From contig VEPL01000007.1 of the NCBI GenBank assembly GCA_012026885.1, positions 158,891-214,937 of the forward strand: a stretch of 56,047 nt of DNA, written 5' to 3'. Under the pieces are notes generated by a model. The model did not search any database. It was not told where the DNA came from and worked only from the letters and a program-made list of their open reading frames with translations. Shown here piece after piece: positions 9,922 through 18,469 of this stretch. The stretch comes from Betaproteobacteria bacterium (lineage in GTDB: Bacteria; Pseudomonadota; Gammaproteobacteria; Burkholderiales; Rhodocyclaceae). The position numbers and the translations under genes are program-made. Position 1 is the stretch's first letter. The number at the start of each line of letters is the position of its first letter.

Positions 9922-10532
9922 ATATCGAAGCCGTGCGCGAGAAGATCGGTTACCAGCCTCTGCTGCTCGGGGTCTTCGCCCTGCTGGCGAGCGGGGCGCT
10001 GGCCTGGGCGTCTAGCGCCACCGGTGATGCGATCGCCGCTGCCGAAGCCAAGGACCTGCGCGACTCGCTGTCGGAGGTGTTGCCGCAGGGCATGGCCGAC
10101 AACGATTTCCTCAAGGACACGGTCGACCTCGACCGGGGCGGCAAAACCGTGACCATCTACCGGGCGCGCCAGGGCGGTACGGTCATGGCGGCGCTGTTCA
10201 AGGTTGCCGAGCGTGGCTACGCCGGCGACATCCAGGTGCTGATGGCCGTCGATGCGGACGGGCGCACCCTTGGCGTGCGCGTCCTCAAGCACAGCGAGAC
10301 GCCCGGGCTGGGCGACAAGATCGAGGTCAGGAAGGACAACTGGGTACTCGGCTTCGACGGCAAGTCGCTGGCCGACCCCGGCCCGGAGAAATGGGCGGTG
10401 AAAAAGGACAGCGGCGTCTTCGACCAGTTCGCCGGCGCCACCATCACGCCGCGCGCCGTCGTCAAGGCGGTCAAGGGCGGCCTTGAGTTCTACGCCGCCC
10501 ATCGCGCAGAAATCCTGGGAGGCAAGTCATGA
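9918..10532 (+). CDS. rnfG: Electron transport complex subunit RnfG
   Basis: A 204-residue, mostly periplasmic subunit anchored by one N-terminal helix (about 14-33). The covalent FMN motif is intact: FAGATITPRAVV, with the flavinylated Thr at about residue 175. Upstream, HSETPGLGDKIE is a family signature. It overlaps rnfD by 4 bp and rnfE by 4 bp. It happens to be in the same frame as the part of rnfC upstream of the frameshift, which produces a spurious 1080-codon open frame from 7290 to 10532. Confidence 0.94.
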   Translation: MNIEAVREKIGYQPLLLGVFALLASGALAWASSATGDAIAAAEAKDLRDSLSEVLPQGMADNDFLKDTVDLDRGGKTVTIYRARQGGTVMAALFKVAERGYAGDIQVLMAVDADGRTLGVRVLKHSETPGLGDKIEVRKDNWVLGFDGKSLADPGPEKWAVKKDSGVFDQFAGATITPRAVVKAVKGGLEFYAAHRAEILGGKS

Positions 10533-11200
10533 GCGACAACGTCGGCAGCATCGTCAAGGACGGACTTTGGGACCAGAACGTGGTCTTTGCGCAGCTGCTC
10601 GCCATGTGCCCGACCATGGCGGTGACTACCAGCGGCACCAACGGGCTCGGCATGGGGCTGGCGACCACCGCCGTCCTCGTCGTCTCCAACGTCCTGGTCT
10701 CGCTGATCCGCCATACCGTCAGCTCGCAGGTGCGCATCCCGGTCTTCGTGGTCCTCATCGCGACCCTGGTCACCGTCGTGGACATGGCGATGAACGCCTG
10801 GCTGCACGACCTCTACAAGGTGCTCGGCCTGTTCATCGCGCTGATCGTCGTCAATTGCGCCATCCTCGGGCGGGCCGAGGCCTTCGCCGTCAAGAGCGGG
10901 GTGGTAGCCTCGGCGGTCGACGGGCTGGCGATGGGCCTCGGCTTCACCGGGGCGCTGACCGCGATCGGCCTGATCCGGGAGTTCCTCGGGTCCGGAACGC
11001 TGTTCGCGCAGGCCTCCAACCTGCTCGGACCGTCCTTCGCCTTTCTCGAGATGAAACTGCCGGGCTACGGCGGCGCGCTGCTGATGATCCTGCCGCCGGG
11101 CGGCTTCGCCGTCCTCGGCTTCCTGCTCGCCGGCAAGCGGGCCATGGAAAATCGCCGCGCGGCGCGTGCTACGGTCGTCGCAAGCCCGGCGCCCGCCTGA
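10529..11200 (+). CDS. rnfE: Electron transport complex subunit RnfE
   Basis: A 223-residue membrane protein homologous to RnfA in inverted topology. LWDQNVVFAQLLAMCPTMAV near the N-terminus and LIVVNCAILGRAEAFA in the middle hold the two cysteines that complete the intramembrane iron-sulfur site with RnfA. It starts within the rnfG stop (ATGA overlap). The final 20 residues (RRAARATVVASPAPA region) are a low-complexity tail. Confidence 0.94.
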   Translation: MSDNVGSIVKDGLWDQNVVFAQLLAMCPTMAVTTSGTNGLGMGLATTAVLVVSNVLVSLIRHTVSSQVRIPVFVVLIATLVTVVDMAMNAWLHDLYKVLGLFIALIVVNCAILGRAEAFAVKSGVVASAVDGLAMGLGFTGALTAIGLIREFLGSGTLFAQASNLLGPSFAFLEMKLPGYGGALLMILPPGGFAVLGFLLAGKRAMENRRAARATVVASPAPA

Positions 11201-11211
11201 GGAGAACGCGG

Positions 11212-11481
11212 ATGCAGGTTGGTATCGCCTATTCCGAGCCGGGCCAGCAGGTGTGGCTGAACATCGAGGTGCCCGAGGCGTCGACGGTGGCCGATGCGAT
11301 CGAGCGCTCCGGCATCCTACGCCAGTTGCCGCAGATCGATCTGGCGACGCAGAAGGTCGGCATCTTCGGCCGCCTGGTCAAGCTCGACGCCGCACTCAAG
11401 CCGGGCGACCGGGTCGAGATCTACCGCGCCATCATCGCCGACCCGGAGACCGTGCCCCGGCGCGACAACGACGCCGACTAG
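11212..11481 (+). CDS. rnfH: RnfH family protein
   Basis: An 89-residue protein of the RnfH/UPF0125 beta-grasp family. It shows QVGIAYSEPGQQVWL at the start, GSILR-type helix sequence, and the VGIFGRLVKLDAALKPGDRVEIYR signature in which the two short segments KVGIFGRLV and KPGDRVEIYR are conserved. In Rhodobacter rnf operons rnfH accompanies the complex, but its exact function is not settled. It follows rnfE with an 11-bp gap and a GGAG ribosome-binding site. Confidence 0.9.
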   Translation: MQVGIAYSEPGQQVWLNIEVPEASTVADAIERSGILRQLPQIDLATQKVGIFGRLVKLDAALKPGDRVEIYRAIIADPETVPRRDNDAD

Positions 11482-11526
11482 GCGCCGCCGGCCCGAACCG
11501 AACGCCAACAACCCCCCGGAGCTTCC

Positions 11527-12840
11527 ATGTACCGCATCGCCGCCATCCTCGCCCTCGCGCCCCTGCCGGCACTCGCCGCCGGCGGTGCGCCCGCCATCGG
11601 CGGCATTCCGATCGAGTTCATCCTGTTCGCGCTGACCTTGCTCGGTGTCGCGCTGCTGCACCATGCCACCCTCGCCGTCGCGCTCACAGGGCTGGCCACG
11701 ATCAGCCTGTACAAGATCGTCTTTGCCGGCTTCGCGAGCGGCCCCGGCATCGCCGGATTTGCCGCGCATCTGGTCCACGAATGGGTAACCATCGCCAACC
11801 TGTTCTGCCTGCTGACTGGGTTCGCCATCCTTGCGCGGCACTTCGAAAAGAGCCACGTGCCGGTCATCCTGCCGCGCTTCCTGCCGGATGACTGGAAGGG
11901 CGGCTTCATGCTGCTGGTCATGGTCTTCGTGATCTCCAGCTTCCTCGACAACATCGCCGCGGCGTTGATCGGCGGCGCCATGGCCCACCAGCTGTTCAAG
12001 GCCCGCGTCCATGTCGGCTTCCTCGCCGCAATCGTCGCGGCGTCGAACGCCGGCGGCTCCGGTTCGGTGGTCGGCGATACCACGACGACCATGATGTGGA
12101 TCGACGGCATTAGTCCCGCCAGCGTCTTCGATGCCTATGTCGCGGCCGGCGTTGCGCTCGTAATCACCGGTTACTTCGGCGCCCGCCAGCAGCATGCCCA
12201 TTCGCCCATCCTGCGCCATGCCCATGCCCATACGCACGTGGACTGGGGGCGCCTGCTGATCGTCGGCACCATGCTGGCGTTCGCGGTGATTGCCAACGTC
12301 ACGGTCAATCTGAAGTTCCCCGAGCTGGGCGAGCGCTTCCCCTTCATCGGGGTAGCGGTCTGGGCCGCGGTCATCCTGACCATGGGCGTGCGCCGCCACG
12401 ACTGGGAAGTGCTGCCCGAAACGGCGCGCGGATCGGTCTTCCTGCTCTCGCTCGTAGTCTGCGCCTCGATGATGCCGGTCCAGGAATTGCCGGCCGCCTC
12501 CTGGCAGGGCGCCCTGGCGCTCGGCTTCGTGTCGGCGGTCTTCGACAACATACCGCTCACCGCGCTGGCGCTGCGCCAGGGCGGTTACGACTGGGGTTTC
12601 CTCGCCTACGCGGTTGGCTTCGGCGGTTCGATGCTGTGGTTCGGCTCGTCGGCAGGCGTCGCCCTCGCCAGCATGTATCCCGAGGCGAAATCTGCTGCTG
12701 CCTGGTTGCGCCATGGCTGGCACGTCGCCCTCGCCTACGTCGCCGGCTTCGCGGTACTGCTGGCGATGCTCGGTTGGCATCCCGACGCGCCGCACCGCCC
12801 GCTCCCGACCGCCGCAGCCGTTGTGGCGCCGGCGCATTGA
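11527..12840 (+). CDS. Ion-transporter-superfamily permease (citrate/NhaD-like)
   Basis: A 437-residue membrane protein with an N-terminal signal or first helix and about 11-12 predicted helices. The repeated hairpin signatures SSFLDNIAAALIGG and SAVFDNIPLTALAL, plus SNAGGSGSVVGDTTTTMMW, are typical of CitM/ArsB/NhaD-like carriers. A His-rich cytoplasmic loop (ARQQHAHSPILRHAHAHTH) sits mid-protein and could bind metal. It lies 45 bp after rnfH and just upstream of the nifE promoter, so it probably belongs to the NifA-driven rnf transcript. A Na+/H+ antiporter partner for Rnf is one reading; the substrate is unknown. Confidence 0.75.
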   Translation: MYRIAAILALAPLPALAAGGAPAIGGIPIEFILFALTLLGVALLHHATLAVALTGLATISLYKIVFAGFASGPGIAGFAAHLVHEWVTIANLFCLLTGFAILARHFEKSHVPVILPRFLPDDWKGGFMLLVMVFVISSFLDNIAAALIGGAMAHQLFKARVHVGFLAAIVAASNAGGSGSVVGDTTTTMMWIDGISPASVFDAYVAAGVALVITGYFGARQQHAHSPILRHAHAHTHVDWGRLLIVGTMLAFAVIANVTVNLKFPELGERFPFIGVAVWAAVILTMGVRRHDWEVLPETARGSVFLLSLVVCASMMPVQELPAASWQGALALGFVSAVFDNIPLTALALRQGGYDWGFLAYAVGFGGSMLWFGSSAGVALASMYPEAKSAAAWLRHGWHVALAYVAGFAVLLAMLGWHPDAPHRPLPTAAAVVAPAH

Positions 12841-12851
12841 TCAGGCCTCAT

Positions 12852-12867
12852 TGTCGCGTTCGCGACA
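12852..12867. promoter_or_regulatory. NifA upstream activator site (nifE)
   Basis: TGTCGCGTTCGCGACA is a perfect palindrome and a TGT-N10-ACA site. It is 44 bp upstream of the nifE -24 box. Confidence 0.9.
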
Positions 12868-12893
12868 TGAGCGGAGCTCACTAAAGCGATGTA

Positions 12894-12906
12894 AATCATG
12901 TGGTTA
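12894..12906 (+). promoter_or_regulatory. candidate IHF site
   Basis: AATCATGTGGTTA matches the IHF consensus WATCAANNNNTTR with one mismatch. It lies between the NifA site and the -24 box, where IHF bending is usual for sigma-54 promoters. Confidence 0.45.
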
Positions 12907-12911
12907 CGGTG

Positions 12912-12927
12912 TGGCATCCATCTTGCT
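12912..12927 (+). promoter_or_regulatory. sigma-54 promoter of the nifENX unit
   Basis: TGGCAT-N5-TTGCT, a good -24/-12 element 29 bp upstream of nifE. Confidence 0.88.
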
Positions 12928-12956
12928 GAGATGGATGCGGACCACCGGAGAACAGC

Positions 12957-14357
12957 ATGAAAGCCAGCGAAATCCAGGCCCTGCTCGACGAGCCGGCCTG
13001 TGACCACAACCACAAGGAAAAGTCGGGCTGTGCCCGGCCCAAGCCGGGTGCGACGGCGGGCGGCTGCTCCTTCGACGGCGCGCAGATCGCGCTGCTGCCG
13101 ATCGCCGACGTCGCCCACATCGTGCACGGGCCGATCGCCTGCGCCGGCTCCTCGTGGGACAACCGCGGCACGCGTTCCTCGGGGCCGACGCTGTTCCGTA
13201 TCGGCATGACCACCGACCTCTCGGAGACCGACGTGGTCATGGGGCGCGGCGAGAAGCGCCTGTTCCACGCGATCCGCCAGGCGATCGACAGCTATGCGCC
13301 GGCCGCGGTCTTCGTCTATAACACCTGCGTCACCGCGCTGATCGGCGACGATGTCGATGCCGTCTGCCGGGCGGCGACGGAACACTGGGGCGTGCCCGTC
13401 GTGCCGGTCGATGCGGCCGGCTTCTACGGCACCAAGAACCTCGGCAACCGGCTGGCCGGCGAGGCGATGTTCAAGCACGTGATCGGCACGCGCGAGCCGG
13501 CGCCGCCTCCGCCGCGCTCCGACGGGCGGCCGACCTGGGACATCAACCTGATCGGCGAGTACAACATCGCCGGCGAGTTCTGGCACGTGGCGCCGCTGTT
13601 CGACGAACTCGGGCTGCGCATCCTGTGCACGCTGTCCGGCGATTCGCGCTTCGCCGAGGTGCAGACCATGCACCGCGCCCGCGTCAACATGGTCGTCTGC
13701 GCCAAGGCGCTGCTCAACGTCGCGCGCAAGATGCAGCAAAACTTCGGCATTCCCTTCTTCGAAGGCAGCTTCTACGGTGTCGCCGACATGTCGGCGGCGC
13801 TGCGCGACTTTGCCCGCCTGATCGGCGACCCCGATCTGGCGGCGCGTACGGAGGTGGTCATCGCCCGCGAGGAAGCGCGCTCGCACGCCGCCCTCGAGCC
13901 GTGGCGCGAGCGCCTCGCCGGCAAGCGCGTGCTGCTCTACACCGGCGGCGTCAAATCATGGTCCATCGTCTCGGCGCTGCAGGACCTCGGCATGAAGGTC
14001 GTCGCCACCGGCACCAAGAAGTCGACCGAGGAAGACAAGGCGCGCATCCGCGAGCTGATGGGCGACGAGACCAAGATGATCGACGACGGCAGCCCGAAGG
14101 CGCTGCTGTCGACCTACCGCGAGTACAAGGCCGACATCCTGATCGCCGGGGGCCGCAACCTGTACACGGCGCTCAAGGCGCGCATCCCCTTCCTCGACAT
14201 CAACCAGGAACGCGAATTCGGCTATGCCGGTTACGACGGCATGGTCGAACTGGCCCGCCAGCTCGCCCTGTCGATGGAAAGCCCGGTCTGGGAAGCAGTC
14301 CGCCGGCCGGCGCCGTGGGCGGCGCAGCAGGGGCCGGGCAGCGTGTTGACGGCGTAA
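12957..14357 (+). CDS. nifE: FeMo-co biosynthesis scaffold NifE
   Basis: A 466-residue NifD paralogue. Conserved cysteines are seen in [27 protein letters not shown] (P-cluster-like ligand region) and [13 protein letters not shown]. The later [19 protein letters not shown] and [16 protein letters not shown] stretches are typical of NifE and NifD. With NifN it forms the scaffold on which NifB-co becomes FeMo-co. An N-terminal Cys/His-rich patch ([11 protein letters not shown]) is also normal for NifE. It is the first gene after the promoter at 12912, and nifN follows after 9 bp. Confidence 0.97.
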   Translation: MKASEIQALLDEPACDHNHKEKSGCARPKPGATAGGCSFDGAQIALLPIADVAHIVHGPIACAGSSWDNRGTRSSGPTLFRIGMTTDLSETDVVMGRGEKRLFHAIRQAIDSYAPAAVFVYNTCVTALIGDDVDAVCRAATEHWGVPVVPVDAAGFYGTKNLGNRLAGEAMFKHVIGTREPAPPPPRSDGRPTWDINLIGEYNIAGEFWHVAPLFDELGLRILCTLSGDSRFAEVQTMHRARVNMVVCAKALLNVARKMQQNFGIPFFEGSFYGVADMSAALRDFARLIGDPDLAARTEVVIAREEARSHAALEPWRERLAGKRVLLYTGGVKSWSIVSALQDLGMKVVATGTKKSTEEDKARIRELMGDETKMIDDGSPKALLSTYREYKADILIAGGRNLYTALKARIPFLDINQEREFGYAGYDGMVELARQLALSMESPVWEAVRRPAPWAAQQGPGSVLTA

Positions 14358-14366
14358 GGAGACGAC

Positions 14367-15764
14367 ATGGCCGAGATCATCCATTCGAAGAAGGCACTGG
14401 CGGTCAATCCGCTCAAGGTCAGCCAGCCGGTCGGTGCCTCGCTCGCCTTCCTCGGGCTGGCGAAGAGCTTGCCGCTGATGCATGGCTCGCAGGGCTGCAC
14501 CGCCTTCGGCAAAGTCTTCTTCGTGCGCCACTTCCGCGAGCCGATCCCGCTGCAGACGACGGCGATGGACCAGGTCTCGACCATCATGGGTGCCGACGAC
14601 AACATCATCGAGGCCCTGCGCACGTTGTCCGACAAGAGCAAGCCGGACATCATCGGCCTCGTCACCACCGGCCTTTCGGAGACCCAGGGCACCGACATCC
14701 ATCGCGCGGTCAAGGATTTCCGCGCCCAGTATCCGCAGTTCGCCGAGGTCGGCGTGGTCGCGGTCAATACGCCGGATTACCTCGGCTGTCTGGAAAGCGG
14801 CTACGCGCTGGCGATCGAGGCGATCGTGAACACGCTGGTGCCGGAAACCCAGTGCGCCGGTCGCCGCCCGAAGCAGGTCAACGTGCTCGCCTCCGCGATG
14901 CTGACGCCCGGCGACATCGAGGCGATCCGCGACTGGGTCGAGGCCTTCGGCTTGCGCGCCGTGATCCTGCCAGATCTCGGCGATTCGCTCGACGGCCACC
15001 TCGTCGAGGCCGAGTATTCGGCACTCACGCTGGGCGGTACGCCGCGCGTGGAAATCGCCGCGATGGGCGAGTCGACCGCGACACTGGTGCTCGGGCCCTC
15101 GCTCGCCAAGGCGGCCGACCTGCTCAAGGCGAAGACCGGCGTGCCCGACTTCCGCTTCGCCGGCCTGATGGGGCTCGACGATTGCGACGCCTTCACGCAG
15201 GCGCTCGCGGAGATTTCCGGCCAGCCGGTGCCCGCGAAGGTGGAGCGCCACCGCGCCCAGCTGCAGGATGCGATGGTCGACAGCCATTTCATGCTCGGTT
15301 TCGCGCGCATCGCGTTGGCGGCCGACCCCGATCTGCTCGGCATGCAGGCCCGCTTCCTCGCCGGCATGGGTGCCGAGGTCGTCGCCGCGGTGGCGCCGCA
15401 CCGGCATGAGAGCCTCGCCGCGCTGCCGCTCGCCCGCGTCCTCGTCGGCGACCTCGAGGACATGGAACTCGCGGCACGCGCCAGCGATGCCCAGCTCGTC
15501 ATCGCCAACTCGCACGCGGCCGGCAGCGCCGCGCGGCTCGGCGTGCCGCTGCTGCGTGCCGGATTCCCGCAATACGACCTGGTCGGCGGCTACGCGCGCA
15601 CCTGGGTGGGCTACCGGGGCTCCCGGCAGGCCCTGTTCGACATCGCCAACCTGATGCTGGGACAACACCATGAACTCGAAGCCTTCCACTCCATCTACCG
15701 TACCGGCGTTAGCGTCGGCCACCCCGATGTCCGCACGCCGCCTGCAGCTGGTCTGGTCCATTAA
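14367..15764 (+). CDS. nifN: FeMo-co biosynthesis scaffold NifN
   Basis: A 465-residue NifK paralogue and partner of NifE. Signatures: [38 protein letters not shown] (conserved ligand Cys), and [14 protein letters not shown]. The C-terminus ([19 protein letters not shown]) matches the family. It starts after an AAGGAGACGAC ribosome-binding site, and its 3' end overlaps the start of nifX. No irregularity was seen. Confidence 0.96.
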   Translation: MAEIIHSKKALAVNPLKVSQPVGASLAFLGLAKSLPLMHGSQGCTAFGKVFFVRHFREPIPLQTTAMDQVSTIMGADDNIIEALRTLSDKSKPDIIGLVTTGLSETQGTDIHRAVKDFRAQYPQFAEVGVVAVNTPDYLGCLESGYALAIEAIVNTLVPETQCAGRRPKQVNVLASAMLTPGDIEAIRDWVEAFGLRAVILPDLGDSLDGHLVEAEYSALTLGGTPRVEIAAMGESTATLVLGPSLAKAADLLKAKTGVPDFRFAGLMGLDDCDAFTQALAEISGQPVPAKVERHRAQLQDAMVDSHFMLGFARIALAADPDLLGMQARFLAGMGAEVVAAVAPHRHESLAALPLARVLVGDLEDMELAARASDAQLVIANSHAAGSAARLGVPLLRAGFPQYDLVGGYARTWVGYRGSRQALFDIANLMLGQHHELEAFHSIYRTGVSVGHPDVRTPPAAGLVH

Positions 15765-16206
15765 GCAGGAGCCGGAGGCCGTGCTCAGGGTTGCCTTCGC
15801 CTCGACCGACCGCAGCCGGGTCAACCAGCATTTCGGGGCGGCCGAGGGCTTCGTCGTCTTCGACGTGACGCCGCAGCAGGCGACGCTGGTCGGCGTCGCT
15901 GAATTCGCCGAGGAGGCGATGGACGGCAACGAGGACAAGCTGACCGCCAAGGTCGATTTCCTCGCCGGCTGCGCCGCGGTCTACGTCATGGCGATCGGCG
16001 CCTCGGCGATCAAGAAGCTGATGGCCAAGGGCATCCAGCCGATCCGCGTGGCCGAGGTCGATGCCATCGACGAACTGCTCGCCGAAATCTCGAAGGCGAT
16101 GGATGCGGGCGGGGTCGCCTGGATCGACCGGGCCGTCGGCGCGCAGGGCAAGGCGCGCAGCGACGACCGCTTCGCCGCGATGGCCGAGGAAGGCTGGGAC
16201 GGTTGA
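15727..16206 (+). CDS. nifX: FeMo-co precursor carrier NifX
   Basis: About 159 residues (178 if the upstream ATG at 15670 is used). It has the NifX fold: [38 protein letters not shown] and [15 protein letters not shown]. NifX carries NifB-co and VK-cluster to NifEN. The start at 15727 gives the usual family length, but the one at 15670 has a somewhat better GGGA spacing; both lie inside nifN. The stop overlaps the next start (TGATG). A charged tail with [12 protein letters not shown] is normal. Confidence 0.92.
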   Translation: MSARRLQLVWSIKQEPEAVLRVAFASTDRSRVNQHFGAAEGFVVFDVTPQQATLVGVAEFAEEAMDGNEDKLTAKVDFLAGCAAVYVMAIGASAIKKLMAKGIQPIRVAEVDAIDELLAEISKAMDAGGVAWIDRAVGAQGKARSDDRFAAMAEEGWDG

Positions 16207-16670
16207 TGGAAGCGCGCATGCTGCGCCATCGCGGGGTCGTCCGCGCCGTCGAGGGCGGCGTCGCCCTGGTCGCCATGGAAACCACCGGCTGTTCGGCCTG
16301 CGGCCACGGCGCCGGCTGCGGCATCGGCAAGATGGCGGCCGGGCGGCCGGCGACGATGCTGCGCCTGCCCGCTGCCGGAGCCCAAGTCGGCGATGTCGTC
16401 ACCGTCGGCGTGCCCGAAAGCCGTCTGGCCTGCTCGGCGCTGCTCGGCTACCTGTTCCCGGCCTTTGCCATGCTGCTCGGCGCCTGGCTCGGGGCCACGC
16501 TGGACGGCCGCGACGGCGCCACGGCGCTCGGCGCCGCCGCCGGCTTCCTCGTCGCCCTGGCCATCGCCCGTGCCTGCCTGCGTTTCCTGCCGGGCCTGCT
16601 GCCGTCGCCGCGCCTGCTCGCCCCTACGACCTATTCCCCACTCTTTGCCAAGGAGCAAGACCATGACTGA
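16206..16670 (+). CDS. RseC/SoxR-reducing family protein in nif operon
   Basis: A 154-residue protein with a cytoplasmic N-terminal part bearing a Cys cluster (TTGCSACGHGAGCGIG, a CxxC followed by a third Cys). Two membrane helices follow (about 75-95 and 101-120), the RseC/MucC layout. In Escherichia coli RseC works with the Rsx (Rnf-type) complex that reduces SoxR. Its presence between nifX and the DUF269 gene, in a locus with an Rnf operon, suggests an accessory role for Rnf or for iron-sulfur redox in nitrogen fixation; this is inference. It starts on the nifX stop and overlaps the next gene by 8 bp. Confidence 0.85.
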   Translation: MEARMLRHRGVVRAVEGGVALVAMETTGCSACGHGAGCGIGKMAAGRPATMLRLPAAGAQVGDVVTVGVPESRLACSALLGYLFPAFAMLLGAWLGATLDGRDGATALGAAAGFLVALAIARACLRFLPGLLPSPRLLAPTTYSPLFAKEQDHD

Positions 16671-17124
16671 AACCCTCGCCGCCGATCCGATCATGGAGAC
16701 CGACTTCATCAAGGAAATGACGCGCCAGATGCGCGCCCTCGATACCTACGGCACCTACCAGGGCTGGAGCGTCGAGAAGATCCTCGATCCCTTCGTCCTG
16801 ACCAGGGAGCGCAAGGCGGCCATCCCGCTGGTCGGCGATCCCGACGACGAGACCATCTCGCGCGTCAAGGCCTTCTACAACGCGATCGCCGTGCTGATCG
16901 AGAAGGAATGCAAGCTGATGGCCGTGCCGCTGGTCCACCTGACCCACGAGGGCTTCGGCCGCGCCCTGGTCACCGTCGGCAAGCTGGTCGCCATCGACCG
17001 GACCTTGCGCGACGTCCATCGCTTCGGCTTCGCCAGCCTGTCGAAAATGAAGGACGAGGCCGACAAGCAGCTCGGCGTCGCCCTCGAGCGCATCGGCCAG
17101 TATCCGGCGGTGGCGGGGCTGTAG
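16663..17124 (+). CDS. NifX-associated nitrogen fixation protein (DUF269)
   Basis: A 153-residue all-helical protein of the DUF269 family, which almost always follows nifX. Typical stretches are FIKEMTRQMRALDTYGTYQG, KAAIPLVGDPDDE and FGRALVTVGKLVAI. Its biochemical role is not established; linkage points to FeMo-co assembly. The start is preceded by AAGGAG. Two bases separate it from the next gene. Confidence 0.92.
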   Translation: MTETLAADPIMETDFIKEMTRQMRALDTYGTYQGWSVEKILDPFVLTRERKAAIPLVGDPDDETISRVKAFYNAIAVLIEKECKLMAVPLVHLTHEGFGRALVTVGKLVAIDRTLRDVHRFGFASLSKMKDEADKQLGVALERIGQYPAVAGL

Positions 17125-17126
17125 CC

Positions 17127-17336
17127 ATGTGCGCAGACGACCTCGCCACCCTCGACAAGGAAGTCAAGAAACTGAAGCGCATCGCTTCCGAATGGGCATC
17201 CCAGCTGCACGACCTCGTGGAAGACCGCCTGCCAGCGGCCTATCACGAGATCCCGGGCATTTCGCAATCCACCTACGACGCGTGCAAGGCCTGGGCAGAT
17301 GCCAGTGCCCGGCTCGCGGCGGCACAGAAAGGCTGA
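17127..17336 (+). CDS. CCE_0567-type small helical protein
   Basis: A 69-residue protein that forms a predicted helical hairpin (DLATLDKEVKKLKRIASEW, then LHDLVEDRLPAAYHEIP). It matches the short nif-linked CCE_0567/DUF683 family, for which metal binding has been proposed. It is translated immediately after the DUF269 gene and before fdxB, the standard order in proteobacterial nif clusters. Confidence 0.85.
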   Translation: MCADDLATLDKEVKKLKRIASEWASQLHDLVEDRLPAAYHEIPGISQSTYDACKAWADASARLAAAQKG

Positions 17337-17341
17337 ACATC

Positions 17342-17623
17342 ATGAGCCAGATTACCGGCCTCACGCGCGGCGGCAGCGAATGGACGCCGCACTTCGTCAC
17401 CAACCTGGACCAGGAAAAGTGCATCGGCTGCGGCCGCTGCTACAAGGTTTGCCCGCGCAACGTGCTCGACCTCGTCGAGCGCGAGTTCGACGACGATGAC
17501 GAAGGCGACGACGACAACACGAAGGTGATGAGCATCGCCAACGGGCTCGACTGCATCGGCTGCGGCTCCTGCGGGCGCGTCTGCCCGAAGGGGTGCTACA
17601 CCTACGCCCCGGCGAGCGCCTGA
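17342..17623 (+). CDS. fdxB: nif-specific ferredoxin III (2x 4Fe-4S)
   Basis: A 93-residue ferredoxin with two cluster motifs, CIGCGRCYKVCPRN and CIGCGSCGRVCPKGC. A strongly acidic loop (EREFDDDDEGDDDN) separates them, which is typical of the FdxB type beside nifENX. It probably donates electrons during cofactor assembly or to nitrogenase. Its stop overlaps the next start (TGATG). Confidence 0.93.
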   Translation: MSQITGLTRGGSEWTPHFVTNLDQEKCIGCGRCYKVCPRNVLDLVEREFDDDDEGDDDNTKVMSIANGLDCIGCGSCGRVCPKGCYTYAPASA

Positions 17624-17967
17624 TGGCGCTGCCGCCCGACGCCGCCACCGGTGCCGACGTCTGTGCCGCGCTGCGCGCGCAGGCAGCGCGGCTCGGCTTG
17701 TCGCTGGGCGCCGAGCCGGAGTGGGCCGACGCCGTCCTCGAGGAGCGCATCGACCCCTATTCGCGCGAGTTCAGCGTCGTCGCCATCTGGCGCGGGCGCG
17801 AGCGCTACGGCTGCGCCAATTTCTTCGCCGACGGCCGCATCTTCGCCGAGTACCAGGTCCTGCTGCCGCACCCGCAGCGCCCCGGCAGCTATGTCGATAG
17901 CGTCCAGGTCTGGGGACGGCCGGCGCAGTGGCGCGGCGATGCCGTCATCGCCGATTATCCGGCCTGA
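17623..17967 (+). CDS. Unknown nif-operon protein (114 aa)
   Basis: A 114-residue soluble protein with no family that I recognise. It has an Ala-rich N-terminal helix (DVCAALRAQAARLGLSLGAE), then several beta-strand-like stretches (FSVVAIWRGRERYGCANFF, IFAEYQVLLPH, SYVDSVQVWG). There are two cysteines and no signal peptide. The start overlaps the fdxB stop, which implies translational coupling and co-expression with FeMo-co genes. Function not assigned. Confidence 0.72.
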   Translation: MALPPDAATGADVCAALRAQAARLGLSLGAEPEWADAVLEERIDPYSREFSVVAIWRGRERYGCANFFADGRIFAEYQVLLPHPQRPGSYVDSVQVWGRPAQWRGDAVIADYPA

Positions 17968-17980
17968 GATGAAACGATCC

Positions 17981-18044
17981 CCGTGCTCACTGCGTTCGCC
18001 GCCCCCCGCGGGGGCGTTGGTACGCTTGAGGGCGGCCCGGCGCG
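17981..18044 (+). repeat. GC-rich palindromic intergenic element
   Basis: The 84-bp gap between two operon genes holds a strong inverted repeat (GCCCCCCGCGGGGGC core near 18000-18015). A GGGCGGCCCGGCG segment follows. It resembles dispersed GC-rich elements common between genes in betaproteobacteria; no second full copy was found in this window. Confidence 0.4.
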
Positions 18045-18051
18045 TACTCGC

Positions 18052-18468
18052 ATGCTGCCGCTGCCGCGCCTGATCCTGCTGCACAAGCAGAAAACGAGCG
18101 GGCGTGTGCGTTTCCTCTGCCTGGCGTCCGGCGTCGTCGCCTTCGCACCATTGCCGGAGCCGTCGGCCCTCTACGAAGATGCTTACGATCCCCCGCTGCG
18201 CTGCCATCCGGTCGCCGCGCTGCGCGAGGCCGAAGTCCGCCTCGGGTTGCCGGAAGGCGCCATCGAGCCGGAGGCGGAATTCCGCGCCTGGGTCGACACC
18301 CCGGCCGGCGATGTGCCGGTACTGCTCGGCAGCTTCGCCGGCATCGATCCGCCCTTTTCCGCGGCCGAGCGCGGCGGCGGCCGCTTCATCGCGCTGACCG
18401 AGGCGCGCGGCCTGAGCGAGGTCGAGCGCAACCTGCTGCGGCGGGCCTACGAACACGTCCTCGGTTGA
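18052..18468 (+). CDS. Unknown nif-operon protein (138 aa)
   Basis: About 138 residues from the ATG at 18052; an in-frame upstream start at 17983 would read through the palindromic element and is less likely. It has a basic, hydrophobic start (LPLPRLILLHKQKTSG), an acidic, Pro-rich middle, and a C-terminal helix (GLSEVERNLLRRAYEHVLG). VPVLLGSFAGIDPPF precedes it. I do not recognise a family. It is the last gene before the next NifA site, so its expression is probably tied to nifENX. Confidence 0.7.
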   Translation: MLPLPRLILLHKQKTSGRVRFLCLASGVVAFAPLPEPSALYEDAYDPPLRCHPVAALREAEVRLGLPEGAIEPEAEFRAWVDTPAGDVPVLLGSFAGIDPPFSAAERGGGRFIALTEARGLSEVERNLLRRAYEHVLG

Positions 18469-18469
18469 T

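Noticed and set aside
7290..10532. A single RnfC-RnfG fusion protein of 1080 residues
   Set aside because: The middle 370 residues are an out-of-frame reading of rnfD, rich in Arg, Pro and Gly with no domain. A one-base slip explains it better.
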